Origin: Larkinella sp051857545
GTDB taxonomy: Bacteria; Bacteroidota; Bacteroidia; Cytophagales; Spirosomataceae
NCBI RefSeq assembly: GCF_051857545.1
Contig: NZ_JBPZHB010000001.1
Span: 682,001-746,000, forward strand
Reading direction: 5' to 3'
DNA: 64,000 nucleotides
In this document: positions 26,243-34,373 of the stretch, one piece after another
How positions within the stretch are numbered: the stretch's first letter is position 1
Layout: every line of letters starts with the position of its first letter
Program-made: the position numbers and the translations under genes
Notes under the pieces: generated by a model
What the model was told of the DNA's origin: nothing
The model's input: the letters and a program-made list of their open reading frames with translations, nothing else
Database searches by the model: none

Positions 26243-27565
26243 ATGAAAGCAACTCTGGCGGCTGTCGAGGTCAGTTCGTTAAGCAAGCGGGACACGCTCA
26301 TTTCGATCCTGATCATCGGCCTGTTATTTTTCATATTTGGTTTTGTGACTTGGGTCAATGCGATCCTGATTCCGTATTTCAAAATCGCCTGCGAACTCAC
26401 CAATTTTCAGTCGTATCTGGTCACGTTTGCGTTTTACATCTCGTATTTCGTCATGTCGGTGCCGTCGTCGTATCTGCTCAAAGCCACCGGTTTTAAGAAA
26501 GGCATGATGATCGGTTTCTGGATTATGGCGGTGGGGGCGTTCATTTTTGTCCCGGCCGCTCTGACCCGAACCTACGAGATTTTTCTGCTGGGTTTGTTTA
26601 TGATCGGCGTCGGACTGGCGGTTTTGCAGACGGCGGCCAACCCGTTCATCACCATTCTGGGGCCGCAGGAGCGGGCCGCCCAGCGAATCAGCATCATGGG
26701 CATTTGCAACAAAGGGGCCGGGGTGCTGGCGCCAATTCTGTTTGCCGCCGTGATTCTGAGGGCGACCGACACCGATCTGTTTGCGCAACTGCCAGCGATG
26801 TCGGCCGTGGAGCGGAGTGCGGCCCTGGATGAGCTGGTCCGGCGGGTGATCGTGCCGTATTCGCTGATGGGCGTGGTACTGATCGGCCTGGGGTTGCTGG
26901 TGCGGTTTTCGCCTTTGCCCGAAATCGATACCGAGCAGGAAACCGCCGATGTGGCGGCTGCCAATTCCGGAAAAACCTCGATTTTCCAGTTTCCGCATTT
27001 GATCTTGGGTGCCGTGGCTATTTTTCTGCACGTGGGCAGTCAGGTCATTGCCATCGATACGGTGATTGGCTATGCCAACTCCATGGGAATCAGCCTGCTG
27101 GAAGCCAAGACGTTTCCGGCGTATACCTTAACGGCGACGATCTGCGGGTATATTCTCGGCATTTCGCTGATTCCGAAAACCATCAGTCAGGTGACGGCTT
27201 TCCGGTTTTGCACACTGTTGGGGGCGGTTTTGACGCTGCTGATCATCTACACCAGTGGTCCGGTTACGATCCTGGGTCATCAGGCCGACCGCTCAATCTG
27301 GTTCGTGGTGTTGCTGGGGCTGGCCAATTCGCTGGTTTGGGCCGGCATCTGGCCGCTGGCACTCGACGGTCTGGGGCGGTTTACCAAACTGGGCGCGGCC
27401 ATCCTGATCATGGGACTCTGTGGCAACGCCATCATGCCGCTTTTCTACGGTTATTTTGCGGATTTGTACGGGGTAAAACTCGCGTATTGGGTGTTGTTTC
27501 CGTGTTACTTATATCTGGTATACTATGCATTTTGGGGGCATCGGGTAAGACGGTGGTGGGGCTAA
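26243..27565 (+). CDS. FucP/GluP-type sugar:H+ symporter (MFS, FHS family)
   Basis: Predicted 440 aa with 12 membrane helices. LFFIFGFVTWVNAILIPYFK in helix 1 and LQTAANPFITILGP in helix 5 are typical of the fucose:galactose:H+ symporter family. It imports a hexose or similar sugar into the cytoplasm, probably the product of the upstream Gfo/Idh/MocA enzymes. The short gap before it contains repeated CATTCACTCA stretches rather than an evident terminator. It converges with the AT-rich XRE-ImmA module. Confidence 0.92.
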   Translation: MKATLAAVEVSSLSKRDTLISILIIGLLFFIFGFVTWVNAILIPYFKIACELTNFQSYLVTFAFYISYFVMSVPSSYLLKATGFKKGMMIGFWIMAVGAFIFVPAALTRTYEIFLLGLFMIGVGLAVLQTAANPFITILGPQERAAQRISIMGICNKGAGVLAPILFAAVILRATDTDLFAQLPAMSAVERSAALDELVRRVIVPYSLMGVVLIGLGLLVRFSPLPEIDTEQETADVAAANSGKTSIFQFPHLILGAVAIFLHVGSQVIAIDTVIGYANSMGISLLEAKTFPAYTLTATICGYILGISLIPKTISQVTAFRFCTLLGAVLTLLIIYTSGPVTILGHQADRSIWFVVLLGLANSLVWAGIWPLALDGLGRFTKLGAAILIMGLCGNAIMPLFYGYFADLYGVKLAYWVLFPCYLYLVYYAFWGHRVRRWWG

Positions 27566-27594
27566 TTGATAGTGAAATCGCAGTTGAAAATTGT

Positions 27595-28704
27595 TCATGA
27601 TGCATTTCTGATAATAGTAAATCTTGGTCTATCTTCAGGTTTGAAAAGATATGAATCTTTAAATTCTTTTTCTGTTAAACTAACCAAATTTGATAGCTCA
27701 GAAATTGTATAGCCTAATTCTTGCTCATATACTTCAATAATTTCACGAAGCAAAGTAGGCTCCTCTATCGAAATATCCAATGCCTCTGGCTCTCGTTTTA
27801 TATAACCATGTTTTGCCATTTGTTGCCATAAGTAACGCGCCTGATTTGATGTTATAAACTCGCTTTTTTCTGCTTTCATAATTAGTGATCGCATGGATAC
27901 ATGCCAATATCTTTTTAGGTTGGCTAATGTAGCGAGGTCCAATTTTTTATTTAGGCCTTTTGTAAATTCAGATTCAGGTACTAAAAACTCAGATGCAAAT
28001 CGGAATGCCTCCTCTTCAATATCGCGTGATTCTGGTAAAACTTGTAAAATATGCATAAAAAGATGACCTAACTCGTGAGCTACCGTTAGTCTACGACGGT
28101 CGCCTTTCAAATGGCGGTTGAAAAAAATGATCGGCACATTGCTGGTTGTACGCACAGCAAAACCTTCAACACCATCAACACCAAAATCAAATCCTACAAC
28201 CAGAATTCCATTGTCTTCTAAAAGTTGGATTAGTTTCTTTATAGGACCTTTTGGTACATGCCATTGCTCCCGCAAAACCTTAGCTGCTCTTTCTGGAGTA
28301 CCAGACGTTTCGACATTCCAGGGGAAAATGGTTGTGGATGGGAAATCGACACTACTCAATAATCTTTCGATACTCATCCGTGCTATATTCAATTTTGCCT
28401 CAACTTGTTGTACAGCTTTTGAGGGCAAAGAAATTATACGACGGAAATAGGATGTACTAATTGGATAGATATTATCCTTTTGAGCAAAAAAAGATATTGG
28501 ATAATTTAATGCTTTTGCGGCCCGTTCAGCAACTTCTTCGCTGAACGGGAGTAAGCCGTTTTCAACTTTAGACATAGTCCCTTGCTTGATACCCATTGCT
28601 TCACAAAGATCTTTTTGGGTAATTCCACGAGATTCTCGCCCAAGCCTGATCATTTCAGGATTGTAATCTGTTGATTTAAATAAATATATTTGAGATTCAA
28701 GCAT
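27595..28704 (-). CDS. XRE-family HTH with ImmA/IrrE metallopeptidase domain
   Basis: Predicted 369 aa. An N-terminal Cro/CI-type HTH (about 16-66; GITQKDLCEAMGIKQGTMSK) is joined to an ImmA/IrrE (DUF955) peptidase with HELGH at 210-214 and the downstream acidic segment EEEAFRFASEFLVP (about 230-243) that supplies the third zinc ligand. Such proteins repress a partner gene and may cleave regulators under stress; many are antitoxins or phage-element switches. The ATG follows the stop of the 209-aa gene by one base, so they are coupled. DNA here is markedly more AT-rich than the flanks, suggesting acquisition by transfer. Confidence 0.9.
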   Translation of the reverse strand: MLESQIYLFKSTDYNPEMIRLGRESRGITQKDLCEAMGIKQGTMSKVENGLLPFSEEVAERAAKALNYPISFFAQKDNIYPISTSYFRRIISLPSKAVQQVEAKLNIARMSIERLLSSVDFPSTTIFPWNVETSGTPERAAKVLREQWHVPKGPIKKLIQLLEDNGILVVGFDFGVDGVEGFAVRTTSNVPIIFFNRHLKGDRRRLTVAHELGHLFMHILQVLPESRDIEEEAFRFASEFLVPESEFTKGLNKKLDLATLANLKRYWHVSMRSLIMKAEKSEFITSNQARYLWQQMAKHGYIKREPEALDISIEEPTLLREIIEVYEQELGYTISELSNLVSLTEKEFKDSYLFKPEDRPRFTIIRNAS

Positions 28705-28705
28705 A

Positions 28706-29335
28706 TTAGCTGCCTGTTTTGGGTTGATTTTGTCTCCCTAATCCCTGCTTAGCTGTGGCTCGTTTGGGTCTTTGTGTTTCTTCGGGCTCGACTGCACGTG
28801 CTGGCTGGGAGAAAGGAATAACTCCCTGATGAATAAAATCGTTTTTATCCATTCTCCAGATCGGGTGATCGTCCTTGTCACGCTTTAATATGAAGAAGTT
28901 AACCAACTCGGTCATTGATTTGTCAGGAACATACCCAGCAAACAGCATTTCTTCCGGCTCCATACCCTCAATTGGTAACTGACACGATCGAAAACTTCGG
29001 TACTGATCAGTTATTGTCTTGAATGTGTTACCGTGTCTGTCCATCATATTAAACCTTAGAATGAACCGATCTTGAATTGAAAGGTACCAAGTATTCTGAC
29101 CAGGTAGAACCTTGGTCCCTTCGATCTCGTGCGTTTTAAATAGAGCATTAAGAATATCACTCATATCTGAACCAATAGAACGCCGTTTAGCTTTGTAGCC
29201 AGGTAATTTACCTGACGTAAGAGATTCTCGTTCTTGATAGATTGCCCATGCCTCTTCCACGATAGTTAGAAGCTCAGAATAGATAGACTGGAAGGCATTG
29301 ATTACCTCAATTGGAGCAGTATGTGTACTATTCAT
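28706..29335 (-). CDS. unknown protein coupled to XRE-ImmA
   Basis: Predicted 209 aa from ATG 29335; an in-frame start 69 bases earlier adds an implausible hydrophobic tail. I do not recognise the family. An N-terminal helical part (about 1-50) precedes a central mixed region (NTWYLSIQDRFILRFNMMD; LFAGYVPDKSMTELVNFFIL) and a basic, Pro/Gln-rich C-terminal tail. No signal peptide or membrane helix. It is upstream of and translationally linked to the XRE-ImmA gene, an arrangement like two-gene toxin-antitoxin or defence modules such as RosmerTA. A toxin role is inference. Confidence 0.75.
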   Translation of the reverse strand: MNSTHTAPIEVINAFQSIYSELLTIVEEAWAIYQERESLTSGKLPGYKAKRRSIGSDMSDILNALFKTHEIEGTKVLPGQNTWYLSIQDRFILRFNMMDRHGNTFKTITDQYRSFRSCQLPIEGMEPEEMLFAGYVPDKSMTELVNFFILKRDKDDHPIWRMDKNDFIHQGVIPFSQPARAVEPEETQRPKRATAKQGLGRQNQPKTGS

Positions 29336-29424
29336 AGAGTCAATTTCTTGTTTTATGTGCAAATATATAAGTTTTTTTGTAAAAATAAAGAAAAATATTC
29401 CCATTATACACTATAAAATATTCC

Positions 29425-29763
29425 TATAATGAATCCATCGATTTAGCTCGACGGAATGGTTTTCAGGTAGCTTATAGTAATCAGGCTTTTGAGTTATGGC
29501 TCCTTCTGCATTTCGACTACATCTCGGGCCCTTTGCATTGCAATCAGTATACTGCCCGCCTGACCGAGTTGCTCGGTTTTCCGTATAGTAAACATGCCAA
29601 TACAGCCCGACTGCTCTTTCGTGCTCTGTTTGACCGTCAACCACAAGCGATCCAAAACGCCCAGCGGCTTTATGAGCAGTTTGAAGAACCTCGGAATGCC
29701 GCTCTGGAAGAATCCAGTACAACGGTTCATAAATTGGTTAAAGATCTGCGACGGTTTATTTAG
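29425..29763 (+). pseudogene. 5'-truncated RloB-like gene remnant
   Basis: The frame is open from 29389 to the TAG at 29761-29763 but has no ATG or GTG start in it. The translation contains ESIDLARRNGFQVAYSN, then FELWLLLHFDYI, then PYSKHANTARLLF, which I recognise as the C-terminal half of RloB-family proteins (Pfam RloB, which includes AbiLii of abortive infection). The homologous part begins about 29425, directly beside the promoter region of the divergent 209-aa gene, so the N-terminal half (about 100 aa) and any partner ATPase gene are gone. It looks like a defence gene cut by arrival of the AT-rich module. Confidence 0.7.
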
Positions 29764-29838
29764 GTGGTGACACTGGAAGTATGCTCAACCAAAACAGAGC
29801 CGAAGAAAATAGACCTTTCATAAAAATACAACGGCAGC

Positions 29839-29985
29839 TCATTTCGATTTCCTCCGCTTCCTGAGAAACCACCAAAAGGTAATTGCGACCAGCATCACCG
29901 CCAGGATTGGCAAAACAGGACCGCCTTTATAAACGATGCCGTAATAATCACCGGAGGCCGGTTCGACGGGTCTAAGTGCTTTCAT
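29839..29985 (-). CDS. possible 48-aa single-span membrane protein
   Basis: A short leftward frame with ATG at 29983-29985 and TGA at 29839-29841. The predicted 48-aa product has a polar N-terminus (MKALRPVEPASGDYYGIVY), one membrane helix (about 24-41, PVLPILAVMLVAITFWWF) and a basic tail (LRKRRKSK), a plausible small inner-membrane protein. There is no strong ribosome-binding site and I know no family, so it could also be chance. Confidence 0.35.
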   Translation of the reverse strand: MKALRPVEPASGDYYGIVYKGGPVLPILAVMLVAITFWWFLRKRRKSK

Positions 29986-30280
29986 GTCGATTCGTGCTGG
30001 GCTATTGCTCTGTGGCTTGCTGGTTCGATGGGCAGCGGAGATCCAATTTACAACGGTTTGGTAGAAATGACAAGTGTTGGTGGCAATGATTAGGGCTTAT
30101 CTATCAATGACTTATTATTTTTTCTGGGCTGCCCCCGACGCCCAACGCCGGCATCTGCTCGGAAACCTGAAGACCGGAAAACGACGCTTCAGGGATTGCT
30201 TTTTCCGGTTGAACCCAACCGGCATTTCACCGTCGTGGTTGGGTGTTGATCTTTGTTACCGAACAACAAATATTAACAAC
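29986..30280. other. intergenic region before the ZU5-like lipoprotein gene
   Basis: About 295 bases with no gene I can support. ACCCAACC (30213-30220) and GGTTGGGT (30237-30244) form an 8-bp dyad in the leader of the lipoprotein gene, with TGATCTTTG (30247-30255) just after it as a poor -7-like element. Confidence 0.45.
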
Positions 30281-31621
30281 ATGAACCGAAGCATTCCCGT
30301 CCTCCTGAGCCTTGCGCTCACCCTCTTAATCGCGTCTTGCAAACACGAACAGGAGATGATAAATCCCGGTGTACCGGATTCCTCCGCAGAGCCACCGCAG
30401 CAACGCCCTGGAAAAGTGTATCCGGTGGGCAGTCCGTTGGGAACGGCAACCACTGTGACCATTGGACCGGCCGGTGGCCAGCTTACCTCCAGCGACGAAC
30501 GGTTGACCATCACTGTGCCCGCCGGAGCCGTAGAAACTCCGCAAGCTTTCGGCATTCAACCCATCAGCAGCACCGGTCCGCAGGCGTTGGGCAGCGGCTT
30601 CCGGCTTTCACCACATGGTAAAACCTTTAAGAAACCGGTCACCATCAGCGTCCGGTATGACCCCACTTCCTTGTCCGGCACGGTAGCCGAAGCATTGGCG
30701 CTGGCGTATCAAAACGACAAAGGTGTTTGGATGCTGGCGGCTAAAGGCAAAGTGGATACCGTCGCCCATACGGTTAATGTCGAAACGACCCACTTCAGCG
30801 ATTGGGCGATGTTGCAGCGGGCCAAATTACTACCGGAAGTAGGATTTGTGAAACCGGGTGGCAATCTGGGTCTTGAAGTGATCGTGCTGGACGACCGGGC
30901 CTTCATACCGCTCGATACCGATACCGAAGTACCCGCGCCCTATCAGTCACCCACTCAACTGGTAGATGTAAGCACCTGGAAACTGGCCGGTTCAGGCACC
31001 CTGACGCCGGCCATCTGGAAGGCTTCGTATCAGGCTCCCTCAGCCGCACCCGCCCGTAATCCGGTGGCAGTGAGCATTAAACTCAAAGGCCCGACCACCA
31101 TCGACGGGAAGCTCTTCAAAGCGTTATGGCTGGTGTCGAACATTTACATTGGCGACGAAGGCATTACTTTCCGCATTAATGGCGGCAAATGGATTCATAC
31201 GCTCGCGAATGCCCATATGCTGAGTAATCAGGGTTTACGGTTGCTGGAAATGACTGGCGGTGTTACGGCAGAGGGCAACAACTGGGGCGTCAATATCCAC
31301 ACGTACCAGCCACCGCTGGAAACCGACGAAAGTCTGGTAATTACGCTGGCCGGCATGACCATGCCATGGTCGGTTGATGCATCGGGTCCGCTGTTTCACC
31401 TGTCGGATGATAACGGCAGGGTGTACTACAAACATTTCTACGCGGTTCCCCCCGTGTTTTACCCCAGTCCGGGTGCGCTGACTTTCTACCAGTTCGGCAA
31501 GACGGGCGACTACATCGTCGGCAAGTTCGAGATGCAGAAAGCGGGGATGTACAATGACACCAAAGGTTACCTCGGCACGGCCCGCATTGAGGGCTTCTTC
31601 CGGGTCAAACGCACCCGCTGA
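30281..31621 (+). CDS. lipoprotein with ZU5-like domain
   Basis: Predicted 446 aa. The signal ends in lipobox IASC (Cys about 20), which fixes the start at 30281 even though the frame stays open about 200 bases upstream. Residues about 60-170 (GGQLTSSDERLTITVPAGAV, then FRLSPHGKTFKKPVTISVRYD) match the beta-rich ZU5 pattern seen in many Bacteroidota surface lipoproteins. The remaining 270 residues are beta-rich and unrecognised. Probably cell-surface or periplasm-anchored; function unknown. The next gene, a cupin protein, starts 37 bases later in the same direction. Confidence 0.75.
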   Translation: MNRSIPVLLSLALTLLIASCKHEQEMINPGVPDSSAEPPQQRPGKVYPVGSPLGTATTVTIGPAGGQLTSSDERLTITVPAGAVETPQAFGIQPISSTGPQALGSGFRLSPHGKTFKKPVTISVRYDPTSLSGTVAEALALAYQNDKGVWMLAAKGKVDTVAHTVNVETTHFSDWAMLQRAKLLPEVGFVKPGGNLGLEVIVLDDRAFIPLDTDTEVPAPYQSPTQLVDVSTWKLAGSGTLTPAIWKASYQAPSAAPARNPVAVSIKLKGPTTIDGKLFKALWLVSNIYIGDEGITFRINGGKWIHTLANAHMLSNQGLRLLEMTGGVTAEGNNWGVNIHTYQPPLETDESLVITLAGMTMPWSVDASGPLFHLSDDNGRVYYKHFYAVPPVFYPSPGALTFYQFGKTGDYIVGKFEMQKAGMYNDTKGYLGTARIEGFFRVKRTR

Positions 31622-31658
31622 TTGAGAACACATTTTATAACAACAAATATCAACAACC

Positions 31659-32216
31659 ATGAACATTACCTACCCCCACACGATTGAGAACGGCCAGGGC
31701 GAAAAACTGGTCTTTCTGGGCGTGACTCAGGAGCCCGACGGCGACCGGGTCGTTGGAGAAAACTTTGTGACACCCGGCAGTGGCCCGCCGATGCACGTAC
31801 ACTGGCTGCAGGATGAGGGTTTTACGGTGGTGAAAGGCAAAATTGGCTACCAGATTCAGGGGCAAAAAGAGCAGTATGCCGGTGAAGGCGAGTCCATCGT
31901 GTTTAAACGCGGTGAACCCCACCGGTTCTGGAATGCAGGGACCGAAATGCTTCAGTGCCGGGCCTGGATCAAGCCAGCCAATACCATTGTGTTCTTTCTC
32001 TCGGCCATCTTCGCGGCCCAGGCCAAGTCGGGCAGGAACCAGCCGGAAGCCTTCGATGCTGCCTACCTGCTGACCCGCTATGCCAGCGAATACGATATGC
32101 TGGAAATTCCCCTGTTTGTCAGGAAAGTGATGATTCCCATTACCTATGCCCTCGGAAAACTGCTGAATAAATACGAACATTTCAACGATGCCCCCGAAGC
32201 CGTGAAACCGCGTTAA
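31659..32216 (+). CDS. cupin-domain protein
   Basis: Predicted 185 aa. The N-terminal 110 residues form a cupin barrel: GSGPPMHVHWLQDEGFTVVKG holds the His-x-His and Glu ligands of motif 1 and GEPHRFWNAG the His of motif 2, so a metal is likely bound. The C-terminal 75 residues are helical with a hydrophobic segment (IPLFVRKVMIPITYALGKLL). Such small cupins act as dioxygenases, isomerases or sensors; the reaction here is unknown. The stop codon shares its TTAA with that of a leftward SDR fragment. Confidence 0.82.
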   Translation: MNITYPHTIENGQGEKLVFLGVTQEPDGDRVVGENFVTPGSGPPMHVHWLQDEGFTVVKGKIGYQIQGQKEQYAGEGESIVFKRGEPHRFWNAGTEMLQCRAWIKPANTIVFFLSAIFAAQAKSGRNQPEAFDAAYLLTRYASEYDMLEIPLFVRKVMIPITYALGKLLNKYEHFNDAPEAVKPR

Positions 32217-32323
32217 CCCAGCGCGTTTGGCTCATCTGCATCCACATCAGCCGGCTGCCCAATCGCAAACGCAATAACGCGGGCGATGGCAGCCGGTGGC
32301 ATGTAAACTAGTCCCGATGCGAC
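32213..32323 (-). pseudogene. C-terminal fragment of a short-chain dehydrogenase
   Basis: On the minus strand the last 36 codons read ASGLVYMPPAAIARVIAFAI and then GQPADVDADE, matching the conserved C-terminus of classical SDR oxidoreductases (usually IARAIAFAIEQPADVDVNE). The open frame runs back to 32581 but the preceding residues (Arg/Ser/Asn-rich) resemble no SDR, and the catalytic Tyr-x-x-x-Lys and Rossmann parts are missing. I read it as the remnant of a deleted SDR gene. Confidence 0.55.
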
Positions 32324-32745
32324 AAACTGGCTTCTAAACCAGCGACGACTCCAGTCCATCTCTAAAGCCCGAAAGTTTATTTTCCCTTCTACAGTTACTT
32401 TTTTCAAATTCACCGTCTTACTACAGGATAGGTGATCATTCTTTCGCCTGGAGAGTGGGCATACTTTGTTAGAGTTAGTACAGTTCCGGTCGGAGTTCCT
32501 GACTCCGACCGGACTTCTTTTCCGGTTTCGGTTAAAAACAGAAATTTGGGACGAAAGAATGTAGCAGTGCCACGTCCTCATTTTTTGGTTTTACTGACAA
32601 CCTTCCGGCGAAATTCCTTGTCGATAAGATTAAGGAGGATTAAAAGCTGCTAAAAGCCGGGTGAAGGAAACGCTATGCGGTTTTAAGACCTTTCTCTCTT
32701 CTGATTTAAGCAACGTACAAACGCAATCCGGAAACAAACTTTCGC
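32324..32745. other. intergenic region, mostly featureless
   Basis: About 420 bases of lower-GC sequence with no gene I can support. TCGGAGTTCCTGACTCCGA (32491-32509) is a 9-bp perfect dyad with a one-base centre in the middle of the gap; it might be an operator or a short hairpin. No other structure noted. Confidence 0.45.
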
Positions 32746-32970
32746 ATGACAGCACGACTCGAAAAAGGGATAATGGAGCAATTGACGTCTAACCTGGCGA
32801 ACGCAAAAAACATGAAACCCGCTGAACTGGACCAGATGATGCAGCGGATCGCGGACGCTGTCGAGAATGCTGCGGGCATTAAGGTGACGTGGAAATTACC
32901 GTCTTCAGTCCAAAAAACCACCCAGCAGGAACAACTGGATCAATTGGCCGCCCTCTATCTGGGGGTTTAG
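32746..32970 (+). CDS. small protein of unknown function
   Basis: Predicted 74 aa, mostly helical and charged. A segment of alternating hydrophobic and charged residues (MKPAELDQMMQRIADAVENA) could be an amphipathic helix or short coiled coil. No signal peptide, no membrane helix, no known motif. The ATG has no strong ribosome-binding site, as is common in this phylum. It stands alone before the CPA1 antiporter gene. Composition is protein-like, but without homologues the call is tentative. Confidence 0.45.
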   Translation: MTARLEKGIMEQLTSNLANAKNMKPAELDQMMQRIADAVENAAGIKVTWKLPSSVQKTTQQEQLDQLAALYLGV

Positions 32971-33136
32971 GCAGCAGAAGTCAGGAAAGCGTAGAAAAAA
33001 TGGCGTGATAACATTCAACGAGCGGATCGGGTTTAAGTCAGCGTAACGTTGCCGTTTCCGAATTAAACCGGAACGTCGGCCAATCATCCGCTCCTGAGTG
33101 CCCGTTGGGTGCCTGGAATCTGTCTGTCATTTGCCT

Positions 33137-34360
33137 ATGGTTTCCATTAATTTGTTGCTGGTTGTGCTGGGCGTGGCTGTGCTGGCCGTTGCGTTCCTGC
33201 CTTCCTTTCTCAAAGAATATCCGCTTTCATACCCTATCGTTCTGGTTGGTTTAGGCTTGTTGGTCTACGCTTTTCCACTTCCTTTGCCATCTGCCAATCC
33301 GCTTCAGTATCCGGCTTTAACAACACACTTGAGCGAATTATGCGTCATTGTAGCCCTGACGGGGACAGGGCTCAAGATTGATCGCCGGTTTTCACTAAAA
33401 AACTGGCGGATACCGTTTCGGCTGGTCTCGCTGGCCATGATCCTCACCATCGGTGCCATGGCGGTGGCAGGCTGGTACGGTGTGGCATTATCCCCGGCTT
33501 CGGCTCTGTTACTGGCGGCTTCACTGGCGCCCACGGATCCGGTGCTGGCGGGCGATGTGCAGGTTGGTGATCCGGGGGAGGGCGGTGAAGACAACGTTCG
33601 GTTTGCGCTGACGGGCGAAGCCGGCCTGAACGATGGTCTGGCCTTCCCGTTCGTATACGGAGCGATTGCCCTGTTGCCTTCCGAGGTGCCTTTGACGGAC
33701 CGGTTTTGGGATTGGCTGGGCATGGACGTGGTCTACCGGCTGGGCGTCGGTTTGCTGGCGGGTTGGCTTTCAGGAAAACTCCTGGCCGTCTTCATTTTCC
33801 GGTTGCCCGAAAAAATCAGCATCAAATCATCGGTTTACGGATTTGTGGTTTTGGCGGTAACCCTGACCACCTACGGAGCCACCGAATTAATACATGGATA
33901 CGGCTTTCTGGCCGTCTTCATTGCCGCCGTCACCCTCCGTAGCTACGAGCGGACCCACGAATACCACCAGCACATGCACGATTTTTCGGATCAGGTCGAA
34001 CGACTTTTCATTGTCGTCATCCTCCTGTTTTTTGGTGGAGCGATAGGGCAGGGTCTGCTGGCCCAGCTCACCTGGGCGGATGCTTTGCTGGGGCTGGGCC
34101 TTCTGCTGGTGATTCGCCCCCTGGCGGGTATTCTGACGCTGGTGGGTGCCAGTGCCAGGCTTCGCGAACGGTGGGTCATTGCCGGTTTTGGAATTCGGGG
34201 CATCGGTTCTTTTTTCTACCTCGCCTTCGGATTGGAGAAAGCCCCTTTCCCGGAAGCCGAGCGGCTTTGGGCCATCGTCGGATTCGTGGTTCTCGTTTCC
34301 ATTGTGGTTCACGGAATACTGGCTACGCCGGTCATGAAATGGCTCGACAAACAGAAATAA
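33137..34360 (+). CDS. CPA1-type cation/proton antiporter
   Basis: Predicted 407 aa with about 12 membrane helices. TGTGLKIDRRFSLKNWRIP and ASLAPTDPVLAGDVQVGDPG followed by FALTGEAGLNDGLAFPFV are the signature helices of Na_H_Exchanger proteins of the CPA1 (NhaP-like) branch; the Asp of APTDPV and of LNDG are the expected ion-exchange residues. The ATG at 33137 is preferred over an upstream in-frame GTG because the first helix starts right after it. There is no C-terminal regulatory domain. Confidence 0.9.
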   Translation: MVSINLLLVVLGVAVLAVAFLPSFLKEYPLSYPIVLVGLGLLVYAFPLPLPSANPLQYPALTTHLSELCVIVALTGTGLKIDRRFSLKNWRIPFRLVSLAMILTIGAMAVAGWYGVALSPASALLLAASLAPTDPVLAGDVQVGDPGEGGEDNVRFALTGEAGLNDGLAFPFVYGAIALLPSEVPLTDRFWDWLGMDVVYRLGVGLLAGWLSGKLLAVFIFRLPEKISIKSSVYGFVVLAVTLTTYGATELIHGYGFLAVFIAAVTLRSYERTHEYHQHMHDFSDQVERLFIVVILLFFGGAIGQGLLAQLTWADALLGLGLLLVIRPLAGILTLVGASARLRERWVIAGFGIRGIGSFFYLAFGLEKAPFPEAERLWAIVGFVVLVSIVVHGILATPVMKWLDKQK

Positions 34361-34373
34361 GGACTGCCTGGCG

